Shown piece by piece: positions 8,201 through 16,200 of a stretch of 26,099 nucleotides of DNA. The position numbers and the translations under genes were made by a program. Location: IMG/VR virus record IMGVR_UViG_3300006190_000009, positions 1 to 26,099 of that record; one strand, 5' to 3'. The number at the start of each line of letters is the position of its first letter. Position 1 is the stretch's first letter. Origin of the DNA: a virus. The notes beneath the pieces are model-generated. The model saw only the letters and a list, made by a program, of their open reading frames with translations. It was not told where the DNA came from and did no database searches.

Positions 8201-11200
8201 TGGGAATCTAACAAATTAAATTATAAACAAGGAAATATGCTTGGGGATTCGGGCAGGGATTTACAAACGAGCGGCATGATAGCCAATCTTAAAATGCTCA
8301 GAAGCCTTACCGACCCCGGTGGCAATAACCCCGCTAATGCCTATGTTGAACCCTTAACCCAGCAACTTCAAAAGAATCATAGGTTATTCTTAGATAAAAT
8401 GCTCGGTGGGTCGTCGGAGCAAATCTTCAGCAACAAAAAACTAGAAGACATTTCAAGAACTCAAGCTAAAAATTTAATTAAACCTGACAGAGAGATAAAA
8501 GATCTGTTTTCTCAAAACGAGAGATTCTCATTTGATGGCAAAAACAACTTAAAGGTGTTTATTGCAAATTGGCAGGATGCTGGTAAAGAAGGGGGAGGGG
8601 GAACTGACCCTGTCACCGGGCTGCCCATTGGCGCGCAGGGCGGCGTCGGTGGTGATCGCGGCCCGGGCTTTGGTGGGGGCGGTAGCATCCCCGGGCAACC
8701 CAGAGCCAATTGGGCAGCGAGAAGGGGTTTGGGTAATCCAATGGCAGCTTTCTCAGCCGGGAGTGAACAGTCAAAGGAACTTCAAAGATTACAAAAACAA
8801 TATGCTGGAGGGGGAGCCGAAGGGGACAAAATCGCGCAAACTTTAAAAGGGCGCGAGCACGCCCGCGGCGTCGCGGCAGAAGCCTTTGCCAGAACCAGTG
8901 CCGCCCTTACTAAAACTATTGAGGGGTTGGCTCTTTTGAAACAAAACGAAGAAACTTCACTGAAAAATAAAGAAACAACAAGGGCAGCCCGCGAAGCTTT
9001 TGAAAAGAATGCCAGAGGAGGGACTTGGATCGGTGACAAGGACACTGGTCGCTGGGGGCGAACACCCGAGGAGGGCAAAGCACTGCCGGCGGGCCACAAA
9101 TACGGTACACCAATGTACGAGGAGGCCTTCAGAGCGGGAAAGCCCGATTTTCCGAGTAACAAGCGTGAGAACACTCGAGAGTATGATGCTATGTTGGCGA
9201 ATGAATCAACTTGGCAGCGCGCTGCGGATGAAGCCACCAAAAAGAGAGTAGCTGCCGAGAAGAGTATTGCGAATCTGGAAAGGGCGAAGGCCTCGCAGGA
9301 GAAGGCGATCACACAATATAATAAAGAAATCGGTCAGCTAAAAACCGAACTTCAGAACAATACAACTAGTCTAGGTAAGTTGACTACAGCGCTCAACCAG
9401 CTGGATAAGGGGGGCATGGAGAAGAGCAGGGAAAATGTAGGGTCGATGACGACGATGATCAGCAAGGCGTTTGGCGAGATGTCAAATCTTAAGGGTTTCG
9501 CAGGCACAAAAGAAGGTGACCAAATGATTGTTGATGGCTTTTATGACATGAACGAACTACTTACGAGGCTTACTGATGATGATGGTGTACTTTCTGCCGC
9601 AGATATGAAACAACTTAAAGACTCACTTGAAGAGATAAAGACTAAGGCACAGATGATATCCTTGGGTGAGACGTCCGCACCCTTTGGGGACGGTAATCCA
9701 CTGAACCCGGTTCAAGCGGGAAGAGCTCGGGACAAGGTCGAGACAATCGCTGCTCCAAGTCGTGCGGCTAATATGGAGAATATAGCGAAGGCTGTCCAAG
9801 ATTTTAGTGGGTCGAATAGATCTTTACCCGACAAAGAACGGGAAAAAGTTGAAAAATTCATGACAGAGCTGAGTGACTCATTGTTTAAAAATCAGAAAGG
9901 ACAAGATCTTGATTTAAAAGATATAGACCCTGCACTTATGGCAGAGAAGCTTAAGCAAGCTCGAAAAGAAATAATGCTCTTCCAAGATACCATTAATATG
10001 TCGTCATTCACGGCTGGCAGGAAAAATTTTGAAGAAGTACAAAATGGTATTTCGAAAACCATGGATGCGCTAGTCAATGATGCTAAGGGTAAAAAGACCG
10101 AGGTTGATTTAACCAAACAAATCGACCAATTGCTCAAACTTTCTGAGGCTAGGGATAAAGAGTCTGCGGCAATTAAGGGTAGTATCGATGCAAGAGACGT
10201 AATCCTTGAGACCTCCTCCTCGATGCAGGACCTAAGGTTACAGATGTCGAAATATGGTATTGAGGGTGAAGTGGCTACGAACGCGATGAGCAACTTGGGT
10301 ACTGTACTAAGGAGTGTCGCTACGGATGGAGAAATCGCGGGTGACGACATGACAAAGTTGGCTGAGGCGATGAGAAAAGCACAAGAGGCAGTGAAAAAAT
10401 CCAAACGCGAAAAAGGCTTTTTAGACCCAGATCAATTTAAAAGCGATATTACTAAATTTTTGCAAGAAGGCGTAGAAGACGGAACTAGGCAGGCGGGGGA
10501 AAGTTTAAAGGGCTATGTCGCAGCCTTAGGAGATGTGGGTAACGAGGCGGTACGCGCGATGAGGAGCAGCGAAGTAACTAAAAAACTTGGTTCGGCTTTA
10601 ATCGGTAGTCTTAATGCTGCCAACGCACAAGTCATAGAGTCACAAAAAGCAGCTGCCGTGGAATACTATAAAGTTACTGGGGACTTAGCCGCTGCTATTG
10701 AGAAAAATAACGAACTTGATCTATACAGAACAGAAATTGCGCAAAAAGTTTCCAACGGGATAATCACCCAAGCGACTGCTAACTTCCTACTTAGTGAGAA
10801 GACAAAAGAAGCGACACACGCAACAGCAAAACTAAATCGCGAATTAGGTATGCTGGGATCCTATGATCCGAAAAAACTAAAACAGGATGAAGTTGACCGA
10901 AACAATGCAAAAATGCTCAAAGGCGGCAGCACTTATGACAATGTACAGACGACACTGGACAACCTTAGTAATGATGACGTGTACAACCCCCTCAATATCT
11001 ATAAGGACGCTGGCCGAATGCGGGATAAGCGGGAGGGCGAAGTAAAGGGCGCGTTTGGCGCGAGTCTTAACACCAAACTTGGTGCAATGAACGCTGGTAT
11101 GGAGGCTGACAATACGGATATTGGTGCTCGGCGCGCAATGGGGATGGCACTGACTAAACAAAATCTTAATAAACTTGAAAACGACTCGATTGAATTAGAT

Positions 11201-13255
11201 AAAAAGAGGGTCGATATTCTTAATCAGCTAAAAGATGGGCAGATTAATGCCAATCAAGCTGAGATCAGAATGGCGAAAGCGCGTGCTCCAATGGAGCAAG
11301 AAAGACTTAATCTAGCACTCGCTGACGGAACCATCGCACAGGCGGAGTACGAGTCAGGCATGAGGGCGCTAGCTGAAACCATGATGGAGGGTGACATGAG
11401 CGCGGGGGATTTTAACAGCGCACTTAAAAGCACCCTTATGGCTCTAACTCATCTAGAAAAAAATGCGGCCCAAAAAGATTTTATCAAAATGATTGATCGG
11501 AATGGTAAGGCATTCAAGGATGGCGTAAAAGACGCTTTTGCTGCTGCCATTAATGGCACCATGACCTTCAGGGAGGCGATGGCCAAGGTAATGCAGGATA
11601 TAGCTGCTGATATGCTCAGCACCTCCATTAGTAGCCTCGTTAATACTGCTTTTAATGCTGTTGGAAAAGCTTTAATACCTCAACCCGGTGGTGCGGGTGC
11701 TGCCACAGGCGGTCATGTCGTAGGTGGCATACGGGGTGTCCAGACTTTCCAGAAGGGTGGTCTAGTGTCGGGCGGTAAGGGTGGTGTAGATGACATTCCC
11801 GCCAGATTGGGACGTGGAGAGTATGTCATAAAAGAATCATCTGCTCGCAAATATGGAACTAATTATCTAAACGATCTAAATGCAGGAAGAGTTAATAAAT
11901 TTGCAGCTGGTGGGTCGGCTGATTCTGCGCGGAGTAACCTTCAAAACACCTACGACTGGAATGACCCAAAGAAACCTACGGCGGGGTCGTTTAATGTTGA
12001 TTCTAGGCTGTCGGCCCTCGGACAGATGGATAGCAGCAATCCGCAAAATGCATATAAATTCTCTAGAGAAGCTACCCTTGATCAATACCTCAAAGACAAA
12101 GCCGCCGATGATGAAATGAAGAAAAATGCCATGATGGCATACAAGACCCAAAGAAGGAAGATCATTCAAAGCGCAGTTATGCAAATTGCAATGGTGGGCA
12201 TTCAGGCTGGAATGCAGTCAATGGGTTCCTCGCCCAAGGCGAAGAACCCGAAAACGGGCAAGCCACTCAAGTCGGGCGAGGTCCTAACGAAAGGCGGAAA
12301 AGTCATTAAACCCGGCAGTAGCGGTTGGGCACAGGCGATAAGCAGTGCGCCCGTCAGTTCGATTGGGGGTACGCCTGCGCAGATAGAAGTCCAGCAGTAC
12401 AAGGCACAAGGCGTGCGGGACATGCAGATGGCTAAGACTACAGGGTTTCCTGCTACGGCACCCGGCGGAGGCGTGTACGGGTCGGATAAAGTTGCCCGGG
12501 CTGATAGAGTAATGGAGCAGATGCAGGATCAAGCTATGCTTAAGCAATTCACAAAGGACAGAACTCCCAAACAAAACTTTCTACAACAATTGTTAGGTTT
12601 TCAACCGGGAGCGAATTATGGCAGCCCCTTGACGACACCATCGAAGAAAGCTGGGGGCACGGGCAAAAAGGGCGGCTTAGGCGATGTGAATATCTTGGGC
12701 GCAACCAGTAACTTAACGAAAGGTGACGGCGGTGGCGGAATTACGAGACCGAAGACAATGATCGATGCGTCAAGGCTGAAGTTATTTAGGCAGGATCACG
12801 ATACGATGCACGTGGCTGCTGGGGGACCTGCACACACAAGGGGCCGGGACACGGTTCCCGCCATGCTAACAGCCGGGGAGTGGGTGGTTCCCAAGGAAAC
12901 CGTAGACTTGTATGGTATGGGTTTCATGAACAAATTAAATAAAGGAGAAGTACAGCACTTTGCCGAGGGCGGCTACGTAGGTCCACGAGGCGGGGGTGAG
13001 ACACCTTCTTCTGGCGGCGGAAGCGCTTCCTCAGTTAATAATGACTTTACTATCAATGTTAATGTTACCAATGAGGGTGGCGGTAGTGACGACGGAAGGA
13101 CAGCACTCGGCGAAAAGGATCAAAATACACAGGGCGGATTAGAGGAAAACGAGCGCAATAAAGAGCTTGGCGTTAGAATTAAAGGCGCAGTGGTACAGGA
13201 GATTGTTTACCAAAAACGCCCCGGTGGTCTTCTCTACAGCGAAAAGAGAAGCTAA
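2249..13255 (+). CDS. Giant tail tape measure protein (TP901-type N-terminus)
   Basis: This 3668-aa protein would be the ruler that fixes tail length and is expelled or passes into the host envelope at infection. Residues ~95-295 match the TP901-type tape measure domain (helical, with QVLLNATG, FARQGLNVEQS, AQEKTARGG, ESLGVAV). Hydrophobic segments lie near 430-455, 1340-1393 and 1436-1462. GFxPNF motifs occur at 548, 560, 645, 976, 1208 and 1283 and bracket extra domains, one of them nuclease-like (E846, D874, D901-x-K903). Gly-rich linker ~2112-2153; long coiled coils near 2336-2388 and 2980-3040. Residues ~3085-3142 resemble the C-terminal lambda tape measure domain. Two copies of a GG...D.(I/V)PA.L..GE.V motif lie at 3170-3222 and 3525-3575. 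ATG 2249 has AAAAGGA at 2238-2244. Most tape measures are 700-2500 aa, so this is unusually long. Its stop overlaps that of the convergent J gene. Confidence 0.95.
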   Translation: MARNSATIDIGINVPASEMRKAEQQLQALFNKTQSFNKNPIVAKNFTQPLGRITGAANEFNKSLEASNARVIAFGASAGAIFAVQKAMSELVKTTIKVEQQLTNIQVLLNATGKDFERFSNGLFKAAKATGHSFYEVAESAEEFARQGLNVEQSLKRTTAAMTLAKLGGMDVKNATESLTAAINTFGKAAGNSTQIVNKMAQVDAKFAVSSGDLAEAIKRTGAAANSANVSFEELISIVTTAQEKTARGGAVIGNSFKTIFTRIQRPETLRQLESLGVAVRKTSGELLPAMKVLENYAKVYGSLAPSLRATSSEMLAGVFQVNVLKAVLPELANETGKYQKALMVANETTNEATQRMGLLTSTTEGMVNKTMVNLTKFATEVGALTVKPALDRILKMVNGFADLISPKNFFGLGETVGTAVYEGMGKIISGPGLALLGFVLVKIGAKLAVFVKDAAAGFMGMETASQKLASTQNIIQNILAQRPALINQATASEEGMVAVARVLAQKIKESRAEMEKLTLAAQKAAPAVLAMQGGAKRTGGKKPKAGGFIPSFNMGAASGFVPNFSQEVQEKRLAKAGGYQAGKIKEATIPGVGKVTYNGNEEIKKFPGLQQPGIMPPRTSSAGNNYRDSFKGVHGYDPYNSAGGFVPNFANLKLTSLGAGIMGKGSMSQSTITRKINEGKLDPSHVASGQGYSYGTQKNIKESKAGREPKNPRNIHTYNTQGAIGLLSYYGTPNKSDHAQLPIKKIPALSDLMKSNDLSNDSIKFTGLQISSLQSMPKKGDETSKKFSQQISDHMAGPMVSLTEQFLKHTGLNHKGRLKDKKGLVDSLKKSNAFLSPGTEGDIFENLARIATNTPGQLDELSEAGGSFKAPFDFEEGRGEKANSKFIKTFKFGSQLKKADAKRSATGEAKQSLINKAYTEGLLDDMGLGARFATELPGLGKNLKAGPGSSGARKMTQKQKLSTATRMQKAISALGFVPNFMAPRGNPWAEKQRAHLAKTLNKNKLAPGLRRWDDGERGGMKYIGGDEGGRMDYTSGKMHSRSSGLAGQEALQIQYNMSKQKGRGFQQFKELANVSQETGKPIYSSQLINQLWAGLPSQSPEKRKSELLGRMSPFEGMSKVAFPQLRHRMRPNMVTSGILSMPEVGPEKKFRSLKQLQGMVGSMPKEVVVDGLRRNKIEFESLISRPTNNTSARADTGLLSRKTKAGGFIPNFAFGGPLGEAINREDRAGVRRDQVRVGHDDRLNGGTGVYNTKEGSLGNAINMHLASGATMKSIQRQGKADGYIPNFAQKKQGGGDDMGMGMSMGMMMVGSQLSVMSDRLKETNEGVSTFSSSVLDLSASFAMYYPMIAMATQSYGGILGALSKLGTGISASIAGLAVWTKSVIASAKVSMGKSAFSGPLTKSGKPDMRFKANKGGGTKGLGARMGGGIARGGRAAYAAAAANPAVAIALAVAAVGIGVNKLMQGAYDAKGAAARKRVQEAAKKSAESFKNLNEHMSKASEATSAFGKALGKGDAAGVAAAKNDIIRSLNLAGIGDTMKRSGGVTVGKDKLNTKAEVISKIQDVNTSVEDIRELNAAIKSAASRFNQMAQGAGASATALDAFAQNQGMLYSKDTSAENMAKAAQGFASMLDGVGQKKAREMLKEFTNLKDSGKSLSDEYNISQDEAQAYNRKVVAQLSSLDGLSAEQKDLLESLKEMDQKVNLDEDDFMRLHMIINGKLLPILKRRATMEEGLIKEEDAFAKETSLLHDEIQKFKNNLKGLKNQITLKKSLTKLFEDQTLKMFDLGTKTLVDNLSKTASERTLIEFNAASEERRLRIKHANELNDLQVKKQEALMSDLETHLLSKVRGTEKLTPQKGGFMGKDFQNQINKKFGPAFFEAIRNADLSGADKAIADAIKMAKGPAGGAENRVVVANMKKHREALEDLTSATSREITVMRAKQKAEMDYAKAMKVAATAQLKLAQQISFAGGIGGAAGAPIKAFKDWESNKLNYKQGNMLGDSGRDLQTSGMIANLKMLRSLTDPGGNNPANAYVEPLTQQLQKNHRLFLDKMLGGSSEQIFSNKKLEDISRTQAKNLIKPDREIKDLFSQNERFSFDGKNNLKVFIANWQDAGKEGGGGTDPVTGLPIGAQGGVGGDRGPGFGGGGSIPGQPRANWAARRGLGNPMAAFSAGSEQSKELQRLQKQYAGGGAEGDKIAQTLKGREHARGVAAEAFARTSAALTKTIEGLALLKQNEETSLKNKETTRAAREAFEKNARGGTWIGDKDTGRWGRTPEEGKALPAGHKYGTPMYEEAFRAGKPDFPSNKRENTREYDAMLANESTWQRAADEATKKRVAAEKSIANLERAKASQEKAITQYNKEIGQLKTELQNNTTSLGKLTTALNQLDKGGMEKSRENVGSMTTMISKAFGEMSNLKGFAGTKEGDQMIVDGFYDMNELLTRLTDDDGVLSAADMKQLKDSLEEIKTKAQMISLGETSAPFGDGNPLNPVQAGRARDKVETIAAPSRAANMENIAKAVQDFSGSNRSLPDKEREKVEKFMTELSDSLFKNQKGQDLDLKDIDPALMAEKLKQARKEIMLFQDTINMSSFTAGRKNFEEVQNGISKTMDALVNDAKGKKTEVDLTKQIDQLLKLSEARDKESAAIKGSIDARDVILETSSSMQDLRLQMSKYGIEGEVATNAMSNLGTVLRSVATDGEIAGDDMTKLAEAMRKAQEAVKKSKREKGFLDPDQFKSDITKFLQEGVEDGTRQAGESLKGYVAALGDVGNEAVRAMRSSEVTKKLGSALIGSLNAANAQVIESQKAAAVEYYKVTGDLAAAIEKNNELDLYRTEIAQKVSNGIITQATANFLLSEKTKEATHATAKLNRELGMLGSYDPKKLKQDEVDRNNAKMLKGGSTYDNVQTTLDNLSNDDVYNPLNIYKDAGRMRDKREGEVKGAFGASLNTKLGAMNAGMEADNTDIGARRAMGMALTKQNLNKLENDSIELDKKRVDILNQLKDGQINANQAEIRMAKARAPMEQERLNLALADGTIAQAEYESGMRALAETMMEGDMSAGDFNSALKSTLMALTHLEKNAAQKDFIKMIDRNGKAFKDGVKDAFAAAINGTMTFREAMAKVMQDIAADMLSTSISSLVNTAFNAVGKALIPQPGGAGAATGGHVVGGIRGVQTFQKGGLVSGGKGGVDDIPARLGRGEYVIKESSARKYGTNYLNDLNAGRVNKFAAGGSADSARSNLQNTYDWNDPKKPTAGSFNVDSRLSALGQMDSSNPQNAYKFSREATLDQYLKDKAADDEMKKNAMMAYKTQRRKIIQSAVMQIAMVGIQAGMQSMGSSPKAKNPKTGKPLKSGEVLTKGGKVIKPGSSGWAQAISSAPVSSIGGTPAQIEVQQYKAQGVRDMQMAKTTGFPATAPGGGVYGSDKVARADRVMEQMQDQAMLKQFTKDRTPKQNFLQQLLGFQPGANYGSPLTTPSKKAGGTGKKGGLGDVNILGATSNLTKGDGGGGITRPKTMIDASRLKLFRQDHDTMHVAAGGPAHTRGRDTVPAMLTAGEWVVPKETVDLYGMGFMNKLNKGEVQHFAEGGYVGPRGGGETPSSGGGSASSVNNDFTINVNVTNEGGGSDDGRTALGEKDQNTQGGLEENERNKELGVRIKGAVVQEIVYQKRPGGLLYSEKRS
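3890..6115 (+). repeat. Dispersed GFxPNF motif series inside the tape measure protein
   Basis: Six short motifs are visible: GFIPSF at codon 548 (nt 3890), GFVPNF at 560 (3926), GFVPNF at 645 (4181), GFVPNF at 976 (5174), GFIPNF at 1208 (5870) and GYIPNF at 1283 (6095), the last two and that at 645 followed by A. They are preceded by small residues (AGG, SG, DG). From general knowledge, such motifs recur in very long tape measure proteins of marine and jumbo phages, often flanking inserted domains. They may act as processing or docking sites; this is inference. Confidence 0.85.
4202..5173 (+). other. Tape measure internal domain with PD-(D/E)XK nuclease-like signature
   Basis: Between the GFVPNF motifs at codons 645 and 976 lies a domain of about 320 residues unlike the helical rest of the protein. 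It contains GDIFENLARIA with E846, then PFDF with D874, then ADAKRS with D901-x-K903. The order E, D, D-x-K and the hydrophobic context match the active site of the PD-(D/E)XK nuclease fold. A helix-rich part with basic residues follows. No structure or profile search could be run, so this remains a motif-level proposal. Confidence 0.45.
11756..12973 (+). repeat. Two copies of the GG...D.xPAxL..GE.V motif in the tape measure C-terminus
   Basis: Copy 1 is codons 3170-3222 (nt 11756-11914): GG, then D-D-I-P-A-R-L, G-E-Y-V-I, YGTNYLNDLN, FAAGG. Copy 2 is codons 3525-3575 (nt 12821-12973): GG, then R-D-T-V-P-A-M-L, G-E-W-V-V-P, YGMGFMNKLN, FAEGG. The ~300 residues between them are Lys/Gly/Pro-rich. 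This motif is common near the C-terminus of phage tape measures, usually next to the baseplate or tip; the duplication is seen directly. Confidence 0.85.
13252..13255. other. Overlapping convergent stop codons of TMP and J
   Basis: The plus-strand tape measure gene stops with TAA at 13253-13255. The minus-strand J gene stops with TAG read from 13254 to 13252. The 3' ends therefore share four base pairs (CTAA on the plus strand), leaving no room for a terminator between the two transcription units. Confidence 0.95.
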
Positions 13256-16200
13256 TACCTTCTTCCATAATCAGCTTCAGCGCTGAAGTTAATAAATTCC
13301 ACATTAGTCCCTTCAAATTCTAGCTTAACCGTAAGGGTTGTGTCTCTATTAAATTGTTCAAGCGGAACGCCTTTAGAAAGTATATTAAATACTGGCAATA
13401 AATCTGTTGATCCATTCCATTTTGAATTTTTACAAAATACAAAGTTTTTATCCGAGGGCGGATTAGAAGCCCAGTTTTCAGCTTGATCTACCCTGATGTC
13501 ATTAACATAAACTTTCCAATTTTTGAGTTCACTTAATTCCTGCCATTTCTCATTTTGAGACTCAGCGTTAGTATACAAGGTCCTCTCCCCTTGGAGAGAT
13601 CCCTCTATCTTAAGGAAGTGCCATTGGCGTTGGGCTGGTAGGGTAAACGTGAGGGTTTGATTTCCCTGTTTAATAATCTTTCTTACTGTGTTTGTGTCGT
13701 CGAGTTTAACTTCACGAACAGAGCTTACAGATAACATTCTAGCCATATCAAAGCCTCTATTTTTGATTGGATTATTTTTTGTATTAGTACGATACGCGAT
13801 GTCTCTCTCTTGATCAAAGGTATCATAAAGGCTGTAAGCCATATAAGCCGAACCATCTAGTAAAAGATTCCCAGTAGGGGTAACTTCAATGGTCGGAGCA
13901 TAATCAAATTTTATTCTTTGAATGTCATGGCGCAAGTCATTTTGAAGAACACCCTGTACCCCAGTAACGTCAAAATACTGAGGGGAAACGTATAAAAATC
14001 CACCAGCTACATCCCTATTAAAACTCTGGGGGCTATTTTTTTCAAAAACCATTTTAACTTTATTATCTAATGTGATTTGCTGGGTAGTGCAAATATCATC
14101 ACTAGGAGCACAAACATCCCCGTCGCTTGATAGGTGGGCATGAACGGGGGGATTATTTAGCCTGACTATATCATACCCATATATGTTGGTATAATGAGAA
14201 TCTAATTTTGTATAAGTTTCAGTAATAAGATTCCCCGAACTGTCAGTATAGGGCTGTGCGCTTGGATCTAGGCTGTACCCAAATTTACCGCCCGCAGAGC
14301 TTTCACCATATTCATTATGAGCTTCTACTACGATGTCAAAAGTCCGCCTCCCAGAAGCATAAAATAAATTTCCTGTTAAATCATAAGTAAATGCAAATCC
14401 ACTTAAGTTTGTCGCCGCTCGGTCAGCGGACTTGTATCCTGTTATCTCATGGATAATGTTTGGATTCGGAATGGGAGTACCTTCAGAAGGCTCTCTAACC
14501 GTAAGTCTGTACGCATAGGAGCTTGGTACAAACCCGGACGCAGCTAGTGTCGATGTCCAAAGTATAGTTGGGCTACCTCCAGTAAATTCGATTCTTGGTT
14601 TTTTCTTTTTTTCAGCCGTTATAAGACTACCTTCATTGGTTGATAGTCCAAGGTTTTCTACCTCAACATCTTCAATAGGGTGAATCGTGGGAACGATTAT
14701 CCTCTCGGACCTAGAAGACAAGGAGTATTGATTCATGTTATTCACAGAAAATACTTTAAATAGACATGATCCTGATTGCTCAGGTCTGAATATTCCTTGC
14801 GCCTGAGCTAGGGCTGGAATTCTGGTGATTCTATGTTCATTATCAGGGATATATTGGGTACCTGAAGAGACTACTTTTGTAAGGGGGGTATTATCTATAA
14901 ACGCCCGTCCACTTAGTGATCCTCCGGTATACTGTGTCCACAGCACCGGGTAATTTCCAGTAAAGTCTGAGATGCTAAAGAAAGGAGAATTTTCTTTTGC
15001 AAATACCTGATAAGCGTCTAAACCATTTTTGCTGGTTGGGGCCCCAATAGAATATTTAACTTGTGCTGAATTTGGGGAAAATTGATCTATCTTAAGAGCG
15101 AGGCTCGTGGGTCCATCCGGAACTTTTAGTGTGGGCGAGTTATATAACCCAGCCTGCTCGAATAATAAATCATCTTCTATTCTATCATATTTTATGGGGT
15201 TATTTTCAACAGCCTTAATCGAGAATACTTGTTTCTCATCTTCTTTTACGTCTACTATTCGAAAAAGCTTCTCTTTAGTAGTAGATGCATCAAAAGAGCT
15301 TCCGAGGGCAAATTCTTTACCTGTTGGGTTAATTGTCCAAATCTGATTGTTACCTACAGTATAATCAGATCTGTTAATATTTTTTGTAGAGCCGTCAAAA
15401 CCGCCAGCTAGCCATGCTGGCCAATGAACTGCGGTGGCACCCCCTAATTTTATTGTGCTAAATTTTGGAGGAGCAGTAGTTTCTAAATCTAAACCCATAT
15501 CAATAAAGCTACCGCTAATTAAAAAATCCTGCACCTGACTACGCCTGATGTCCGGGGTGTCGTCGGAGTTCAGTCCGCTTACATTGTAACTATCATAATT
15601 CCATCCGGGGGTTATAAGGGATAACTTGTATACTTGATCATTATTAATGTATTCGGGGTCCAAAAAGGAATCTAACTGAATAGTTTCGGGTGTATTCGTA
15701 GTCGTGTCTGCGCCTGAAATAACTGTTGTTCGCCCTCCCCATCGGAATGGGTTTCGGTTATTATCAGATATGGATATGGTATCTCCCGGACGCAAATAAC
15801 TAGCCTCCACGCCAGCTTTAAAAGATACATTTTCTATTTCAAGATTATTTGTATAAACCAACCACTTACCCAGCCTAATAGCTTGACCACGAGAAGTGCA
15901 ACCAAATGCTGTTATTTCTTGTTCCCGAACTCCGTTAGCTCTAATACCTGCCAAATCTTCTACATATTCTATTGCGGGCTTATAAAAATTTGTTTTATCA
16001 TTATACCTTATAATGCCTACATTATATCTTTCTTTACGGCTCTTATTAGAGTAAGTAAAGTTTCCGTCTTGTGCGTTTGCATTTGTAAAAGTATAAATCG
16101 GATCTTTTTTAGAATCTTGAATTGCGTAAATTTGTCCTGCAGCGTAATAAAGAAGTCCCCTAAAAACACTTGCCATATCATTTATGACTTTAAATGCATC

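Noticed and set aside
8782-9312. 176-aa open frame on the minus strand inside the tape measure gene
   Set aside because: The plus-strand frame is a continuous tape measure with coiled-coil character here. GC-rich codons produce long antisense frames by chance, and no recognisable domain is present.
9892-10404. 170-aa minus-strand open frame inside the tape measure gene
   Set aside because: It is a shadow of a helical, charged tape measure segment, with a hydrophobic low-complexity translation and no start signal.
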